Source: Sphaerochaeta globosa str. Buddy
GTDB lineage: Bacteria; Spirochaetota; Spirochaetia; Sphaerochaetales; Sphaerochaetaceae
Reading direction: 5' to 3'
DNA: 64,000 nucleotides
Assembly (NCBI RefSeq): GCF_000190435.1
Contig: NC_015152.1
Location: forward strand, 316,458 to 380,457
Under the pieces are notes generated by a model, which saw nothing but the letters and a program-made list of their open reading frames with translations, made no database searches and was not told the origin of the DNA. Within the stretch, counting starts at the first letter, position 1. Every line of letters begins with the position of its first letter. Made by a program: the position numbers and the translations under genes. Below are positions 1 through 8,036 of this stretch, piece by piece.

Positions 1-249
1 GCCATGCTGCTACAGGAGAATTGCCCGTGGTGGCTCACCAACTGCCTGATGCCGCCGTTTGAGGTGATGGCACAGTACGGCAACCGCATACGCGGCAAGT
101 GGGTGATCGGGGAGATCATCAAGGATCGTGACGATTTCACCCTCGAGCAGAAATATGCGCTGCTTCCCAAGAAATACCATGCCAAGGCCCGCTACCACGA
201 CATGACGTTGTCCATTATCAAGCTGCACCAGCAGCGAGCCGGGGCGTGA
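1..249 (+). CDS. C-terminal part of a phage protein, paralogue of the next gene
   Basis: The reading frame is open at the left edge, so only the last 82 residues are visible. They align with the C-terminal part of the protein at 305-880: both have a CPWWL segment, then PPFEVMA-YGN and ALLPKK. This shows a tandem duplication. The ATG at position 4 is internal to the alignment and is probably not the start. The conserved block has no function I recognise. The neighbours are phage-type genes on the same strand. Confidence 0.6.
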   Translation, partial: AMLLQENCPWWLTNCLMPPFEVMAQYGNRIRGKWVIGEIIKDRDDFTLEQKYALLPKKYHAKARYHDMTLSIIKLHQQRAGA

Positions 250-304
250 TCGAGAAAGGTAGCAGGCTGTAGAACTCACAAATGACCAGGAGGTAAAAAA
301 GGAT

Positions 305-880
305 ATGTACATCAAGGCATTCGACAAGGATCTGAGGGGGAGCGAGAGCTTTCAGTTTGAGGTGGGCAAGACCTACACGACCAAGGCCGACAATCCGGTG
401 GTGTGGTTCCATTATGGGGACAAGGCGACCACGGCATTATGCTTCTATCCCAAGGAAGACACACGATTTTGCATCGTCGAGCCGTTGGGGCGGACGCATA
501 CGCGGTATCATCACCGATGTGTCACGGTGAAAAGCTTTGCCACCGATGCCATCAGGATCGTGAGGGAACTCTCCCATGACGAGGTGTGCCGCTTGCTTTT
601 TGAGGAGCATTGCCCGTGGTGGCTTGCCAATTACCTGAAACCGCCATTCGAGGTGATGGCAAAGTACGGTAACAGTCTACGCGGAGAACTTGCAGTTAGC
701 GAGATTCTCACTAAGCGCAGCGATCTTACGGTGGACCAGCATCTGGCCTTGCTTCCGAAGAAGCATCACCTGACTGTGTACAAATATCACTATAGGAAGA
801 CAATAGCTATGCAAAAGCTGCAATGCGCAGCGGAACCGGCACAACCGACAGTAAACAGTATGGGGGTGGGGGCCCCCTAG
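305..880 (+). CDS. DUF7666-like phage-associated protein
   Basis: The 191-residue protein begins with KAFDKDL...FQFEVGKTY and continues to RFCIVEPLG. This resembles DUF7666, a small domain common in phages and prophages whose role is unknown. The second half carries the CPWWL/PPFEVMA block also found in the truncated gene upstream. An aggaggt ribosome site about 12 bases before the ATG supports the start. The stop codon lies inside a G/C palindrome at the head of the next region. The DUF assignment comes from pattern recognition of the N-terminus. The enlarged C-terminal half is not explained by that domain. Confidence 0.6.
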   Translation: MYIKAFDKDLRGSESFQFEVGKTYTTKADNPVVWFHYGDKATTALCFYPKEDTRFCIVEPLGRTHTRYHHRCVTVKSFATDAIRIVRELSHDEVCRLLFEEHCPWWLANYLKPPFEVMAKYGNSLRGELAVSEILTKRSDLTVDQHLALLPKKHHLTVYKYHYRKTIAMQKLQCAAEPAQPTVNSMGVGAP

Positions 881-971
881 GGGGATCTTAATCTCTAGGG
901 GGTATGCGCCTTACAACGGGCGGGTCCCCTCACGCGAAAAAACGGCGAATTCGAACGGGGGTATACCCCCC
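868..971. other. G/C palindrome cluster before terS, possible cos or packaging site
   Basis: Within about 100 bases there are GGGGGCCCCC (868-877), CCCCCTAGGGGG (873-884), a further TAGGGGG (about 894-901) and GGGGGTATACCCCC (957-970). The cluster ends about 30 bases before the terminase small subunit start. Cos sites of many phages with P27-type small terminases lie just upstream of terS and contain such G/C runs. That makes packaging recognition a reasonable inference. It is not demonstrated here. Confidence 0.4.
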
Positions 972-1001
972 CACTACTATTACAAATGAAGGAGGCCCTG
1001 G

Positions 1002-1556
1002 ATGGCCAAGGACGGAACGAACCGCGGCGGTGCCCAGATCGGCGCCGGTCGCAAACCCAAGGCGCTCGCCGAGAAGATTGCTAACGGCAATCCCGGGGGC
1101 AGGAAATTGAAGATATTGGATCTGAGCAAGGATGCGACGGACCTGGAGGGCTCGGACATGCCTCCGGTGAGGGATTTCATGAAGGAAGCCCAGCGTAGTG
1201 GTCTGGATTTGTGTGCCGAGGAGGTATTCACCGAGACCTACCTGTGGCTGAAGAAACTCGGGTGCGAGGAGCTGATATCCCGCCGGATGCTCGAGGAGTA
1301 CTCCATGTCGGTGGCTCGGTGGATCCAGTGCGAGATGGCCATCAGCCAGTTCGGATTCCTGGCAAAGCACCCCACCACCGGCGCTGCGATTCCCAGCCCG
1401 TATGTCGCCATGTCCCATGCCTTCATGAAGCAGATCAACCAAAGCTGGTATCACATCTACCAGATCGTGAAGGAGAACTGCACCAGGACGATCCCGAGCA
1501 ACAATCCCCAGGACGACATCATGGAGCGTTTGCTCACTTATAATCCACGAAGGTGA
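1002..1556 (+). CDS. Phage terminase small subunit, P27 family
   Basis: The 184-residue protein opens with MAKDGTNRGG and GAGRKPKALAEKI, the usual N-terminus of clostridial P27-type small terminases. It keeps the family blocks DMPPVRDFMKEAQ, LCAEEVF-ETY-WL, SVARWIQCE and FLAKHPTTG, and ends with NPQDDIMERLLT. The small subunit recognises phage DNA and recruits the large subunit for packaging. A strong aaggagg precedes the ATG. The length is normal and no lesion is seen. No terminase large subunit, portal or capsid gene follows, so packaging cannot be complete from this locus alone. Confidence 0.85.
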   Translation: MAKDGTNRGGAQIGAGRKPKALAEKIANGNPGGRKLKILDLSKDATDLEGSDMPPVRDFMKEAQRSGLDLCAEEVFTETYLWLKKLGCEELISRRMLEEYSMSVARWIQCEMAISQFGFLAKHPTTGAAIPSPYVAMSHAFMKQINQSWYHIYQIVKENCTRTIPSNNPQDDIMERLLTYNPRR

Positions 1557-1686
1557 TTATCATGCTGGTCCTCCCCCGATATTCTCCTGATGGACCAACG
1601 GTCTGTGGTATCGGGTGAAGCGGGGGAGGGGGACTTGCAATTATAGCAAAGCTGAGCGATCAATGCACACTACACGGAGGATGCAT

Positions 1687-1926
1687 ATGGATGAGATGAA
1701 CCGTAAGAGAGTCGAGGTCCTCAGGAAGCAATACCCAAGCGGGTGTATAGTAGAGCTGGTGAGCCTAGACGATGAGCACGCACCTCCCAAGGGTACCAAG
1801 GGTAAAGTAATCCACGTGGATGACATCGGTACTATCCACATTACATGGGAAACCGGTTCGACATTGGGAGTGGTACCGGGGGTCGACATGGTGAAACGCC
1901 TGGACGAAGAAATACCTACGAAATAG
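1687..1926 (+). CDS. DUF4314 family protein, copy 1
   Basis: This 79-residue protein matches DUF4314: RKQYPSG--VELVS-DDE-APP-GTKGKV, then VDDIGTIH--WETGSTLG and V-GVD. The ATG at 1687 sits six bases after cggagg. The ATG at 1681 touches that site and is less likely. DUF4314 is a small beta-rich domain of unknown function found in prophages and conjugative elements. A second copy lies at 3545-3790, close to DUF5049, as in clostridial prophages. Confidence 0.75.
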   Translation: MDEMNRKRVEVLRKQYPSGCIVELVSLDDEHAPPKGTKGKVIHVDDIGTIHITWETGSTLGVVPGVDMVKRLDEEIPTK

Positions 1927-2019
1927 TGTATCTTATTTGCATATATACACTTGCTATATATCCTTCTTTGAGTGATTACTACAGTACGAAGAAAAACACA
2001 CCAAAGAGAGGTAGACGGC

Positions 2020-2925
2020 ATGGACAAGACAACACGGTTCGGAATCGAGATAGAGATGACAGGCATCACCCGCAAGGACGCAGCCCTGGCTGCCCAGATG
2101 GTCCTCGGTGGCGAGCTGCTCTACGGTGGCTCCTACTACGACACCTACGAACTGAAGACCTTCGATGGCCGCGCATGGAAGTTCACCTACGACGGATCCA
2201 TTCGATGCGAAACCAAGACTCGAGGGATTAAAGAGAGCGCATCTCGTCTGTACAGCGTCGAGCTGGTCAGCCCGATCCTCACCTACGAAGCTGACATCGA
2301 GAAGGTGCAGGAGGTCATCAGGGCACTACGTAAGGCCGGGGCCTTCACCAACAGCTCATGCGGCATCCACGTGCACTTGGAAAAAAAGGGGCACACACCG
2401 CGTTCGGTGCGCAACTTCGTGAACATCGTCTACGCACGGAACGACCTGTTCTACAAGGCCCTGGGTATCGAAGCCAGCCGGGCACGGTATTGCAAGCAGA
2501 TGGACGACCACCTCGTAGAGAGCATGAACCGCAAAAAACCGACCACCTTCGCAGAGATCGAGGACATCTGGTACTCCGGCTACGGCGGAAGCAGGGAAAT
2601 CAAATACCATAGCAGCAGATACAACTTTTTGAACTTACATTCACTATTCCACGGCCATGGCACCATCGAGCTACGCGGATTCAACAGCACGCTGCACGCC
2701 GGAGAGGTCAGGAGCTACATCGTGTTCGCCCTAGCATTGAACACCCAGGCGCTCACGCAAAACTCGGCGAGCACCAAGAAGCCCCAGGCCGAGAACGAGA
2801 AGTTTGCGATGCGCACCTACCTCAACCGCATCGGCTTCATCGGCGACGAGTTCAAAGCCTGCCGCGAGCATTTGTGCAAGCGGTTATCGGGAAATGCCGC
2901 GTGGAGACGGCGGATCGCAGCCTGA
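2020..2925 (+). CDS. Putative amidoligase (amidoligase_2 family)
   Basis: This 301-residue protein has the family's N-terminal RFGIEIEMTG strand, a central SVELVSPIL motif and CGIHVHL, which supply the conserved Glu and His residues of the glutamine-synthetase-like fold. The family is predicted to form amide bonds between an amino acid and a protein or small molecule using ATP. The ATG at 2020 follows agagaggtagacggc. An earlier in-frame start would add 16 residues that do not look conserved. The next gene is a gamma-glutamylcyclotransferase homologue. That pairing recurs in phages and was noted in published genome-context work on amidoligases. The substrate is unknown. Confidence 0.8.
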   Translation: MDKTTRFGIEIEMTGITRKDAALAAQMVLGGELLYGGSYYDTYELKTFDGRAWKFTYDGSIRCETKTRGIKESASRLYSVELVSPILTYEADIEKVQEVIRALRKAGAFTNSSCGIHVHLEKKGHTPRSVRNFVNIVYARNDLFYKALGIEASRARYCKQMDDHLVESMNRKKPTTFAEIEDIWYSGYGGSREIKYHSSRYNFLNLHSLFHGHGTIELRGFNSTLHAGEVRSYIVFALALNTQALTQNSASTKKPQAENEKFAMRTYLNRIGFIGDEFKACREHLCKRLSGNAAWRRRIAA

Positions 2926-3006
2926 AGGGGCGACTTCTTGGAACCTTGAGGGCGGGATAACCGCCCTTTCAGGTGGTAGAAGACCAAATGAAGGAGTAAA
3001 GCAACG

Positions 3007-3507
3007 ATGAAGAAAATCTATCTGGCCTATGGAAGCAATCTGAACCTCGAACAGATGGGATACAGATGCCCCGATGCCGCAGTCATCGGAACAACGATAC
3101 TGCACGATTATCAGCTGTTGTTTCGGGGAGGCCGACATACTGGCGTGGCCACCATCGAGATGAAACGGGGTGCAAAGGTTCCGGTGCTTCTCTGGCAGAT
3201 CACCGAAAAATGCGAGAAGGCCTTGGACCGCTACGAGGGGCACCCCCATCTGTATCGCAAGAAGCGCCTGATGGTGAACCTGGATGGGGATGAACTGGTG
3301 GCGATGGCCTACGTCATGAACGAAGGACCTCCTCTGGCGATGCCGGATGCGTATTACTACGCGACAATCCTTGACGGTTACCACGATTGCGGTTTTGACG
3401 AGCAGATCCTCAAGGAGGCGGTTATGTACACAAAGGACTTGCAGGATGTGCAGAAGCGCAAATCCGAGCGGCCTTTTTGCATCGATGTGCTTGCCAAGCT
3501 TCCCTAG
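3007..3507 (+). CDS. Gamma-glutamylcyclotransferase (AIG2-like) family protein
   Basis: The 166-residue protein starts with YLAYGSNLN, the phosphate-loop-like signature of the family. It carries ALDRYEGHPHLY, whose Glu corresponds to the catalytic acid, and a late MAYVM strand. Family members release gamma-linked amino acids as 5-oxoproline or similar cyclic products. Lying directly after the amidoligase, it would be able to trim or reverse an amide tag made by that enzyme, which is an inference. gaaggagtaaagcaacg gives a good ribosome site. Confidence 0.8.
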   Translation: MKKIYLAYGSNLNLEQMGYRCPDAAVIGTTILHDYQLLFRGGRHTGVATIEMKRGAKVPVLLWQITEKCEKALDRYEGHPHLYRKKRLMVNLDGDELVAMAYVMNEGPPLAMPDAYYYATILDGYHDCGFDEQILKEAVMYTKDLQDVQKRKSERPFCIDVLAKLP

Positions 3508-3544
3508 ATGCGGAAACAATGCATTTCCAGAAGGAGGTTCGCAG

Positions 3545-3790
3545 ATGGATTACGAGTGCGATAGTACCCTTGCAGAGCTGAAGAAGCGATTTCCTGCAGG
3601 GGCGCTGGTGGAGTTGGTGAAGATGGAAGATGGGGATTCGCCCCCTATGGGTGCCAAGGGTGAAGTGTTGCACGTGGATGCATTGGGAACGGTGCATGTG
3701 TTGTGGGAGACCGGCTCGACACTGGGAATCATCCCTTCAGTCGATGAGATACGCTTGGTTTCAGAAGCACAGGGAGGCGGCAATGGATGA
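3545..3790 (+). CDS. DUF4314 family protein, copy 2
   Basis: An 81-residue protein with the DUF4314 pattern: LKKRFPAGALVELVKMED, PPMGAKGEVLHVD, LGTVHVLWETGSTLG, IPSVDE. It is clearly homologous to the copy at 1687-1926. agaaggaggttcgcag places the start at 3545. The end overlaps the start of the DUF5049 gene by eight bases, so the two are probably translated together. Confidence 0.75.
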   Translation: MDYECDSTLAELKKRFPAGALVELVKMEDGDSPPMGAKGEVLHVDALGTVHVLWETGSTLGIIPSVDEIRLVSEAQGGGNG

Positions 3791-3962
3791 GACGGTCAAA
3801 GCTCAACTGGAGCAGGTGAGAACTACTGCGTTGACGAACATGTTCGATGTGGCGGCGGTGATCAGGATCGCCGAGCACCTCGGGCTTGACGAGCTTGCCG
3901 CGTATCTGGCAGCAGGCAACGCGGGGGAATACACGCGATTCATCCTCACCGGCAAGACTTGA
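3783..3962 (+). CDS. DUF5049 family small protein
   Basis: This 59-residue protein reads MDETVKAQLEQVRTTALTNM, then FDVAAVIRIAEHLG and YLAAGNAGEYTRFILTG. It matches DUF5049, a short helical protein of unknown function found in clostridial prophages near DUF4314 and terminase genes. The ATG follows ggaggcgg and overlaps the DUF4314 stop. A terminator comes 27 bases after the stop, so this is the last gene of the phage-type operon. Confidence 0.7.
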   Translation: MDETVKAQLEQVRTTALTNMFDVAAVIRIAEHLGLDELAAYLAAGNAGEYTRFILTGKT

Positions 3963-3988
3963 TTATACAACACTACCAACCAACAACG

Positions 3989-4009
3989 AGGCCCTTCGGG
4001 GCCTTTTTT
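3989..4009 (+). terminator. Intrinsic terminator after the phage-type operon
   Basis: AGGCCC and GGGCCT pair around a TTCG loop and are followed by a T run (4004-4009). The stem is perfect. It separates the terminase/amidoligase operon from the recombinase operon. Confidence 0.85.
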
Positions 4010-4048
4010 GTTGCCCGAACGACCGCCAGGCAAAGTACGAAAACTGGT

Positions 4049-4189
4049 TGGTTTTCAAGGCTTTTATAACCACTTATATAATTTCACATTATGCAGATAA
4101 CTCTTTGTATTGACTTGATATGATGCGCGCTATCAGCGAACATGCACCAACGCGGAACCACACCCGACGGCGCGTGGTTTTCAAAGCTT
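4049..4189. repeat. Imperfect direct repeat flanking the recombinase leader
   Basis: TGGTTTTCAAGGCTT (4049-4063) recurs as TGGTTTTCAAAGCTT (4175-4189), 14 of 15 bases identical and 126 bases apart. The second copy ends 18 bases before the first recombinase start. The AT-rich interval between them contains TATAAT (4077-4082). The pair could be recombinase binding or crossover sites, or operator copies. Neither role is shown. Confidence 0.4.
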
Positions 4190-4207
4190 GTACACTGGAG
4201 GACCTTC

Positions 4208-5164
4208 ATGGCAAAGACCAACATCAAGATCATCGAGGTTGCCCCGCACCAAAAGCACTCACGGCAGAGGATGGAGTCGGCCGTGGTACGGGTGGCCGCC
4301 TACTGCCGGGTGAGCACGCTCTCGGAGGAGCAGGAGCTTTCATATGAGACCCAATGTACCTACTACCGCAACCTGGTTGCATCCGACCCTGCCCTTGAGC
4401 TGGTGGGTGTCTATGGGGACCGCGGATGTTCGGGAGTGATGATGAAAAGCCGCCCGCAGTTTTTGAGGATGATGCAGGACTGCAAGGACGGCAAGATCGA
4501 TTATGTGATGGTCAAGTCGGTCTCGCGCTTTGCACGCAACCTGGCCGACTGCCTTGAGTGCGTGCGAGCTCTCAAGGGCATGGGCATTCCGGTCCTGTTC
4601 GAACGTGAGGGTATCGACACCATGGACGATCGGGCCGAGATGATCCTTTCGATGCTCGCCGCCATCGCCCAGGAGGAGTCCAACAGCCTGAGCATGAACA
4701 TCAAGTGGGCGTTCGAAAAGCGCCAGGAGAGCGGCATCGCAGCGCGCCGCGTCCCCTATGGATACCGCAAGGCCGCTGTATCTGATACCCACATCAGCGA
4801 ATGGGTGATCCATCAACCCGAGGCCAAGCGGGTGAGACTGATGTTCACCATGGCAGGGAAGGGATGCAGGTATAAGGAGATCCTCACCGCATTGAGAGAC
4901 TTGGAGACCAAGGAAAACCAATCGACGCGGTGGTATCACGACAAGCTCTATCGGATGCTGCGTAGCGAAGTCTACAAGGGTGATGTGCTGACCACCAAGC
5001 AATACGTGGTCGATTACCTGTCGAAGAAACAACGGCGCAACGAGGGCCAACGGCCCCAGTTCTACATCGAGGATCATCATCCTCCGATCGTGGAGGTATC
5101 TTTGTTCGATCACGTTCAGAAGCTCTTGGATTCAGGGGCGCTCAGGCACTATGCGAAACACTAG
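4208..5164 (+). CDS. Serine recombinase 1, short form without zinc ribbon
   Basis: The 318-residue protein has a resolvase catalytic domain with the nucleophile Ser36 in AAYCRVST, then VKSVSRFARN and AAIAQEES. A Recombinase DNA-binding domain follows (about residues 175-300: VPYGYRK, YKGDVL, EDHHPPIV). It ends where other large serine recombinases begin their zinc ribbon and coiled coil, and no lost zinc-ribbon frame follows the stop. The start at 4208 follows ctggagga. The ORF would extend to 4142, but those codons lack a ribosome site. It is first of three adjacent recombinase genes. Confidence 0.85.
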   Translation: MAKTNIKIIEVAPHQKHSRQRMESAVVRVAAYCRVSTLSEEQELSYETQCTYYRNLVASDPALELVGVYGDRGCSGVMMKSRPQFLRMMQDCKDGKIDYVMVKSVSRFARNLADCLECVRALKGMGIPVLFEREGIDTMDDRAEMILSMLAAIAQEESNSLSMNIKWAFEKRQESGIAARRVPYGYRKAAVSDTHISEWVIHQPEAKRVRLMFTMAGKGCRYKEILTALRDLETKENQSTRWYHDKLYRMLRSEVYKGDVLTTKQYVVDYLSKKQRRNEGQRPQFYIEDHHPPIVEVSLFDHVQKLLDSGALRHYAKH

Positions 5165-5175
5165 GAGGCATGCGG

Positions 5176-6813
5176 ATGGAAGGACATACATATCAGGCAA
5201 CAGGCAACACCCCCGTTGGGGTCAGAAGGCTCTATCGAGAGAGTGCGCTGCCGCAGGTGAGGGCGAAGCGGGTGGCGGCGTACTGCCGCGTCTCCACCGA
5301 GCTCGAGCAGCAGCAAAGCAGCCTGACGACCCAGATGGAGGCGTTCAACGACATGATCGCCCGCCATGCCGATTGGGAGCTTGCCGGTATCTATACCGAT
5401 GAGGAGACCGGCACCAGTAGGCGCAACCGCGACGGGTTCAACTCCCTGATGGCCGATGCGGAGGCCGGCAAGATCGACATCATCCTGGTCAAATCAGTCC
5501 AGCGCTTTGCACGCAACACCGTCGACACCCTCACCGCTACACGCAGGCTCAAGGCCTTGGGGGTATCGGTGTTCTTCGAGCGGGACAACATCAACACCTC
5601 TCAGGCGACGTCTGAGCTGTATCTCACCCTGATGGCTGCAGTCGCCCAGGAGGAGAGCCACAGTCTTTCTGAAAACATGAAGTGGGGCATCAGAAAGCGT
5701 TTCGCCGCCGGCATCCCCAAGTGGGCGGCCACCTATGGTTATCGCAAGACCGAGGAGGGCGATTGGGTGATCGAGGAGAACGAGGCCAAACAGGTACGGA
5801 GGATCTTTGACATGTACAAGAACGGTTCGGGCCTTCCTTCCATCGTAACCGCATTGGAGCAAGACGGTGTGATCACCCAGATGGGAGGGACCAAGTGGTA
5901 TCCCCATACGCTTGCTACGATGCTCAAGAATGAGAAGTACATCGGGGATGTGAGGATGCAAAAGGATTATACGGCGGACCATCTCTCCCACCGCAGGGTC
6001 AAGAACCGCGACCTGCTGGTGCCCCAATACTATATCCGTGATCATCACCCGTCCATCATCGACCGTGAGACGTTCGCGGTCGTACAGCGGATAGCACTGC
6101 TGTGCGATCCCCATCGCGGCTCCACCCAGTATCCCTATTATGGGTTCCTGCGCTGCCCGCATTGTGGCCAGTTGATGATACGCTTCCAGCTCCCCGGGCA
6201 TTTCAGCAAGGAGAAGGATTGGACCTGCGGCGGTGCCGCCGGGCATGAGAAGCGTGGTGACCGTACCTCCTGCATACCGCAATCGATCAGTGAGGGGTAC
6301 ATCCATGAGGCATTCTGGCAGACGTTCGATGATCTGGATGAGGACGGGTTGCTTGCCATTTCCCACTCGTCTGGCGATATGGCCGAAGGAGCACGGTTCG
6401 CTTTGGAGGCGAGAGGGTGTGATCGATCTGGGTTGGTTGGCAAGCGCAATGAGCCCTCCTACCACCTACTGGTCAAGACAGTAAAGGGTATTTCTTTCAC
6501 CGAGGATTATCGAACGCTGCTGGTGACCTGGAACTTCGGTGTGGTAAGCCGTATCGACATCGGCTACCAGAGGCCATGGCACCGTCCTACCAGTGTGTTG
6601 ACCTACAGCGGCGGTCGGTTCCGTATCGACTGCAAGCCGATCGTCAGTGGCAAGCAGGTGGCCACTTCTCTCAAGGTGAGGATTCTCTATATCGATGCGA
6701 TCAGGATCGTCGATCCTTCTGATGATGACGAGGTGCAGATACCAAACGTGTATCCACCATTGAGCAAGAAGCACAACAGCAACGAGGAGGACCCATGCGA
6801 GTTACCAGGGTAG
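5176..6813 (+). CDS. Serine recombinase 2, with zinc ribbon and extended C-terminus
   Basis: The 545-residue large serine recombinase has catalytic Ser40 in AAYCRVS, VKSVQRFARN, AAVAQEES, a Recombinase domain (ATYGYRK, YIGDVR, RDHHPSII) and a zinc ribbon (LRCPHCG then WTCGG...TSC). About 130 further residues after the ribbon are beta-rich and not assigned. The ATG at 5176 lies seven bases after ggagg. The ATG at 5170 is too close to it. The gene begins 11 bases after recombinase 1 and overlaps recombinase 3 by 19 bases. Confidence 0.85.
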   Translation: MEGHTYQATGNTPVGVRRLYRESALPQVRAKRVAAYCRVSTELEQQQSSLTTQMEAFNDMIARHADWELAGIYTDEETGTSRRNRDGFNSLMADAEAGKIDIILVKSVQRFARNTVDTLTATRRLKALGVSVFFERDNINTSQATSELYLTLMAAVAQEESHSLSENMKWGIRKRFAAGIPKWAATYGYRKTEEGDWVIEENEAKQVRRIFDMYKNGSGLPSIVTALEQDGVITQMGGTKWYPHTLATMLKNEKYIGDVRMQKDYTADHLSHRRVKNRDLLVPQYYIRDHHPSIIDRETFAVVQRIALLCDPHRGSTQYPYYGFLRCPHCGQLMIRFQLPGHFSKEKDWTCGGAAGHEKRGDRTSCIPQSISEGYIHEAFWQTFDDLDEDGLLAISHSSGDMAEGARFALEARGCDRSGLVGKRNEPSYHLLVKTVKGISFTEDYRTLLVTWNFGVVSRIDIGYQRPWHRPTSVLTYSGGRFRIDCKPIVSGKQVATSLKVRILYIDAIRIVDPSDDDEVQIPNVYPPLSKKHNSNEEDPCELPG

Positions 6814-8036
6814 TAAGAAGTCAGGATCTCCAGGCCAAGCGAGTCGCCGCCTATTGTCGGGTGAGCACCCTGAAGGAAAACCAGGAGGAGTCGTTCGAGA
6901 CCCAGCAACGGTATTACACCGATCTGATCAACCATACCGCCGGCTGGCAGCCGGTGAAGGTCTATGCCGATGAGGGGTTCTCGGGAGTCCTTGCAGAAAA
7001 GAGACCGGGCTTCATGACCATGATGGCCGATGCACGGGGCAACCTGATCGACATCATCCTGGTCAAGTCGATTTCGCGATTCGCCCGTAATGCGAAGGAG
7101 GCTCAGCGCTATGTGCATGAGCTGAAGAACCTGGGTGTCGAGGTGCGCTTTGAGCGCGAGGGCATCTCGTCAATGGATGGATCGGCGGAGATGGCGTTCT
7201 CCATGTTGGCGGTTGCAGCCCAGGAGGAGTCCCGCTCGATATCGGAGAATATGAAATGGTCGCTTCGCAAGCATGCCGAGCAGGGCATCAGGCATCTGGG
7301 AAGCAACCGCATCCTTGGATACAATGAGGCCGACAGTGTGCTTGTGCCGAACCAGGATGCCTGGATCGTCAGGGTGATCTTCGAGGACTATGCAGCGGGT
7401 TTGTACCCCATAGAGATTCAGCGTCATCTGGAGGACCTCGGAGCTGCAAATTCCACAACCAAGCGGATTCCCGGATCAGGGAACATGAGGAAAGTGTTAT
7501 CCAACGAGGTGTATGTGGGAGACCGGATGATCCAGAAGGGGCCGGTGAGGGATCTGATCACCAAGCAGCCGGATTTCTCCAAGCCCTATACCAGCTACTA
7601 CCTTACCGACGACCATGAGCCGATCGTGGACCGGCAGTTGTTCGAGCAGGTGAAGGCACGACTCGCATGGGTTGATCAAGAGCGCAAGGCCGGCATCTAC
7701 CGGAACTCGCAATCGCATTACCTGTATGGATTGGTGTACTGCAGTGAGTGTGGTCTACCGTTCAGGAAAGGTGATGGCTCCGAGTACAAGGGTACCGAGT
7801 ATGATTATCTGGTGTGTAGCTGTAGAAAGCGCAGGGACAGGAAGCAGCGCACCTGCACCAACCGTTCGATCAGGGTCGATCAGCTTCTGAAGACCCTCTC
7901 GGAGACCCTCGGATTGCCCTGGCGGTTGGTTGAGGAATTTAACTCCGATGCCTTGGTAGGTGCGGTCGAAAGGGTGGTCATCCAGCCGGATGGCATCGAT
8001 GTGGTGATGAAGTATCAGCAGGTGGCGAATTCATGA
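6795..8036 (+). CDS. Serine recombinase 3, with zinc ribbon
   Basis: The 413-residue protein has catalytic Ser24 (AAYCRVST), VKSISRFARN, AVAAQEES, a Recombinase domain (ILGYNE, YVGDRM, DDHEPIV) and a zinc ribbon (LVYCSECG, LVCSC, RTCTNRSI). The C-terminus is shorter than that of recombinase 2. A gaggagg ribosome site inside the end of gene 2 serves the start. Three overlapping but divergent recombinases suggest that they act together on one element. Single-protein large serine integrases do not need this. Confidence 0.85.
   Translation: MRVTRVVRSQDLQAKRVAAYCRVSTLKENQEESFETQQRYYTDLINHTAGWQPVKVYADEGFSGVLAEKRPGFMTMMADARGNLIDIILVKSISRFARNAKEAQRYVHELKNLGVEVRFEREGISSMDGSAEMAFSMLAVAAQEESRSISENMKWSLRKHAEQGIRHLGSNRILGYNEADSVLVPNQDAWIVRVIFEDYAAGLYPIEIQRHLEDLGAANSTTKRIPGSGNMRKVLSNEVYVGDRMIQKGPVRDLITKQPDFSKPYTSYYLTDDHEPIVDRQLFEQVKARLAWVDQERKAGIYRNSQSHYLYGLVYCSECGLPFRKGDGSEYKGTEYDYLVCSCRKRRDRKQRTCTNRSIRVDQLLKTLSETLGLPWRLVEEFNSDALVGAVERVVIQPDGIDVVMKYQQVANS

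Noticed and set aside
5150-5200. Recombinase 1 as a frameshifted full-length enzyme
   Set aside because: No zinc-ribbon sequence is found in any frame after its stop, and the next gene starts at once with its own ribosome site, so the short form appears genuine.
5494-6465. 323-codon minus-strand frame opposite recombinase 2
   Set aside because: Shadow of the high-GC recombinase gene, with no recognisable product.
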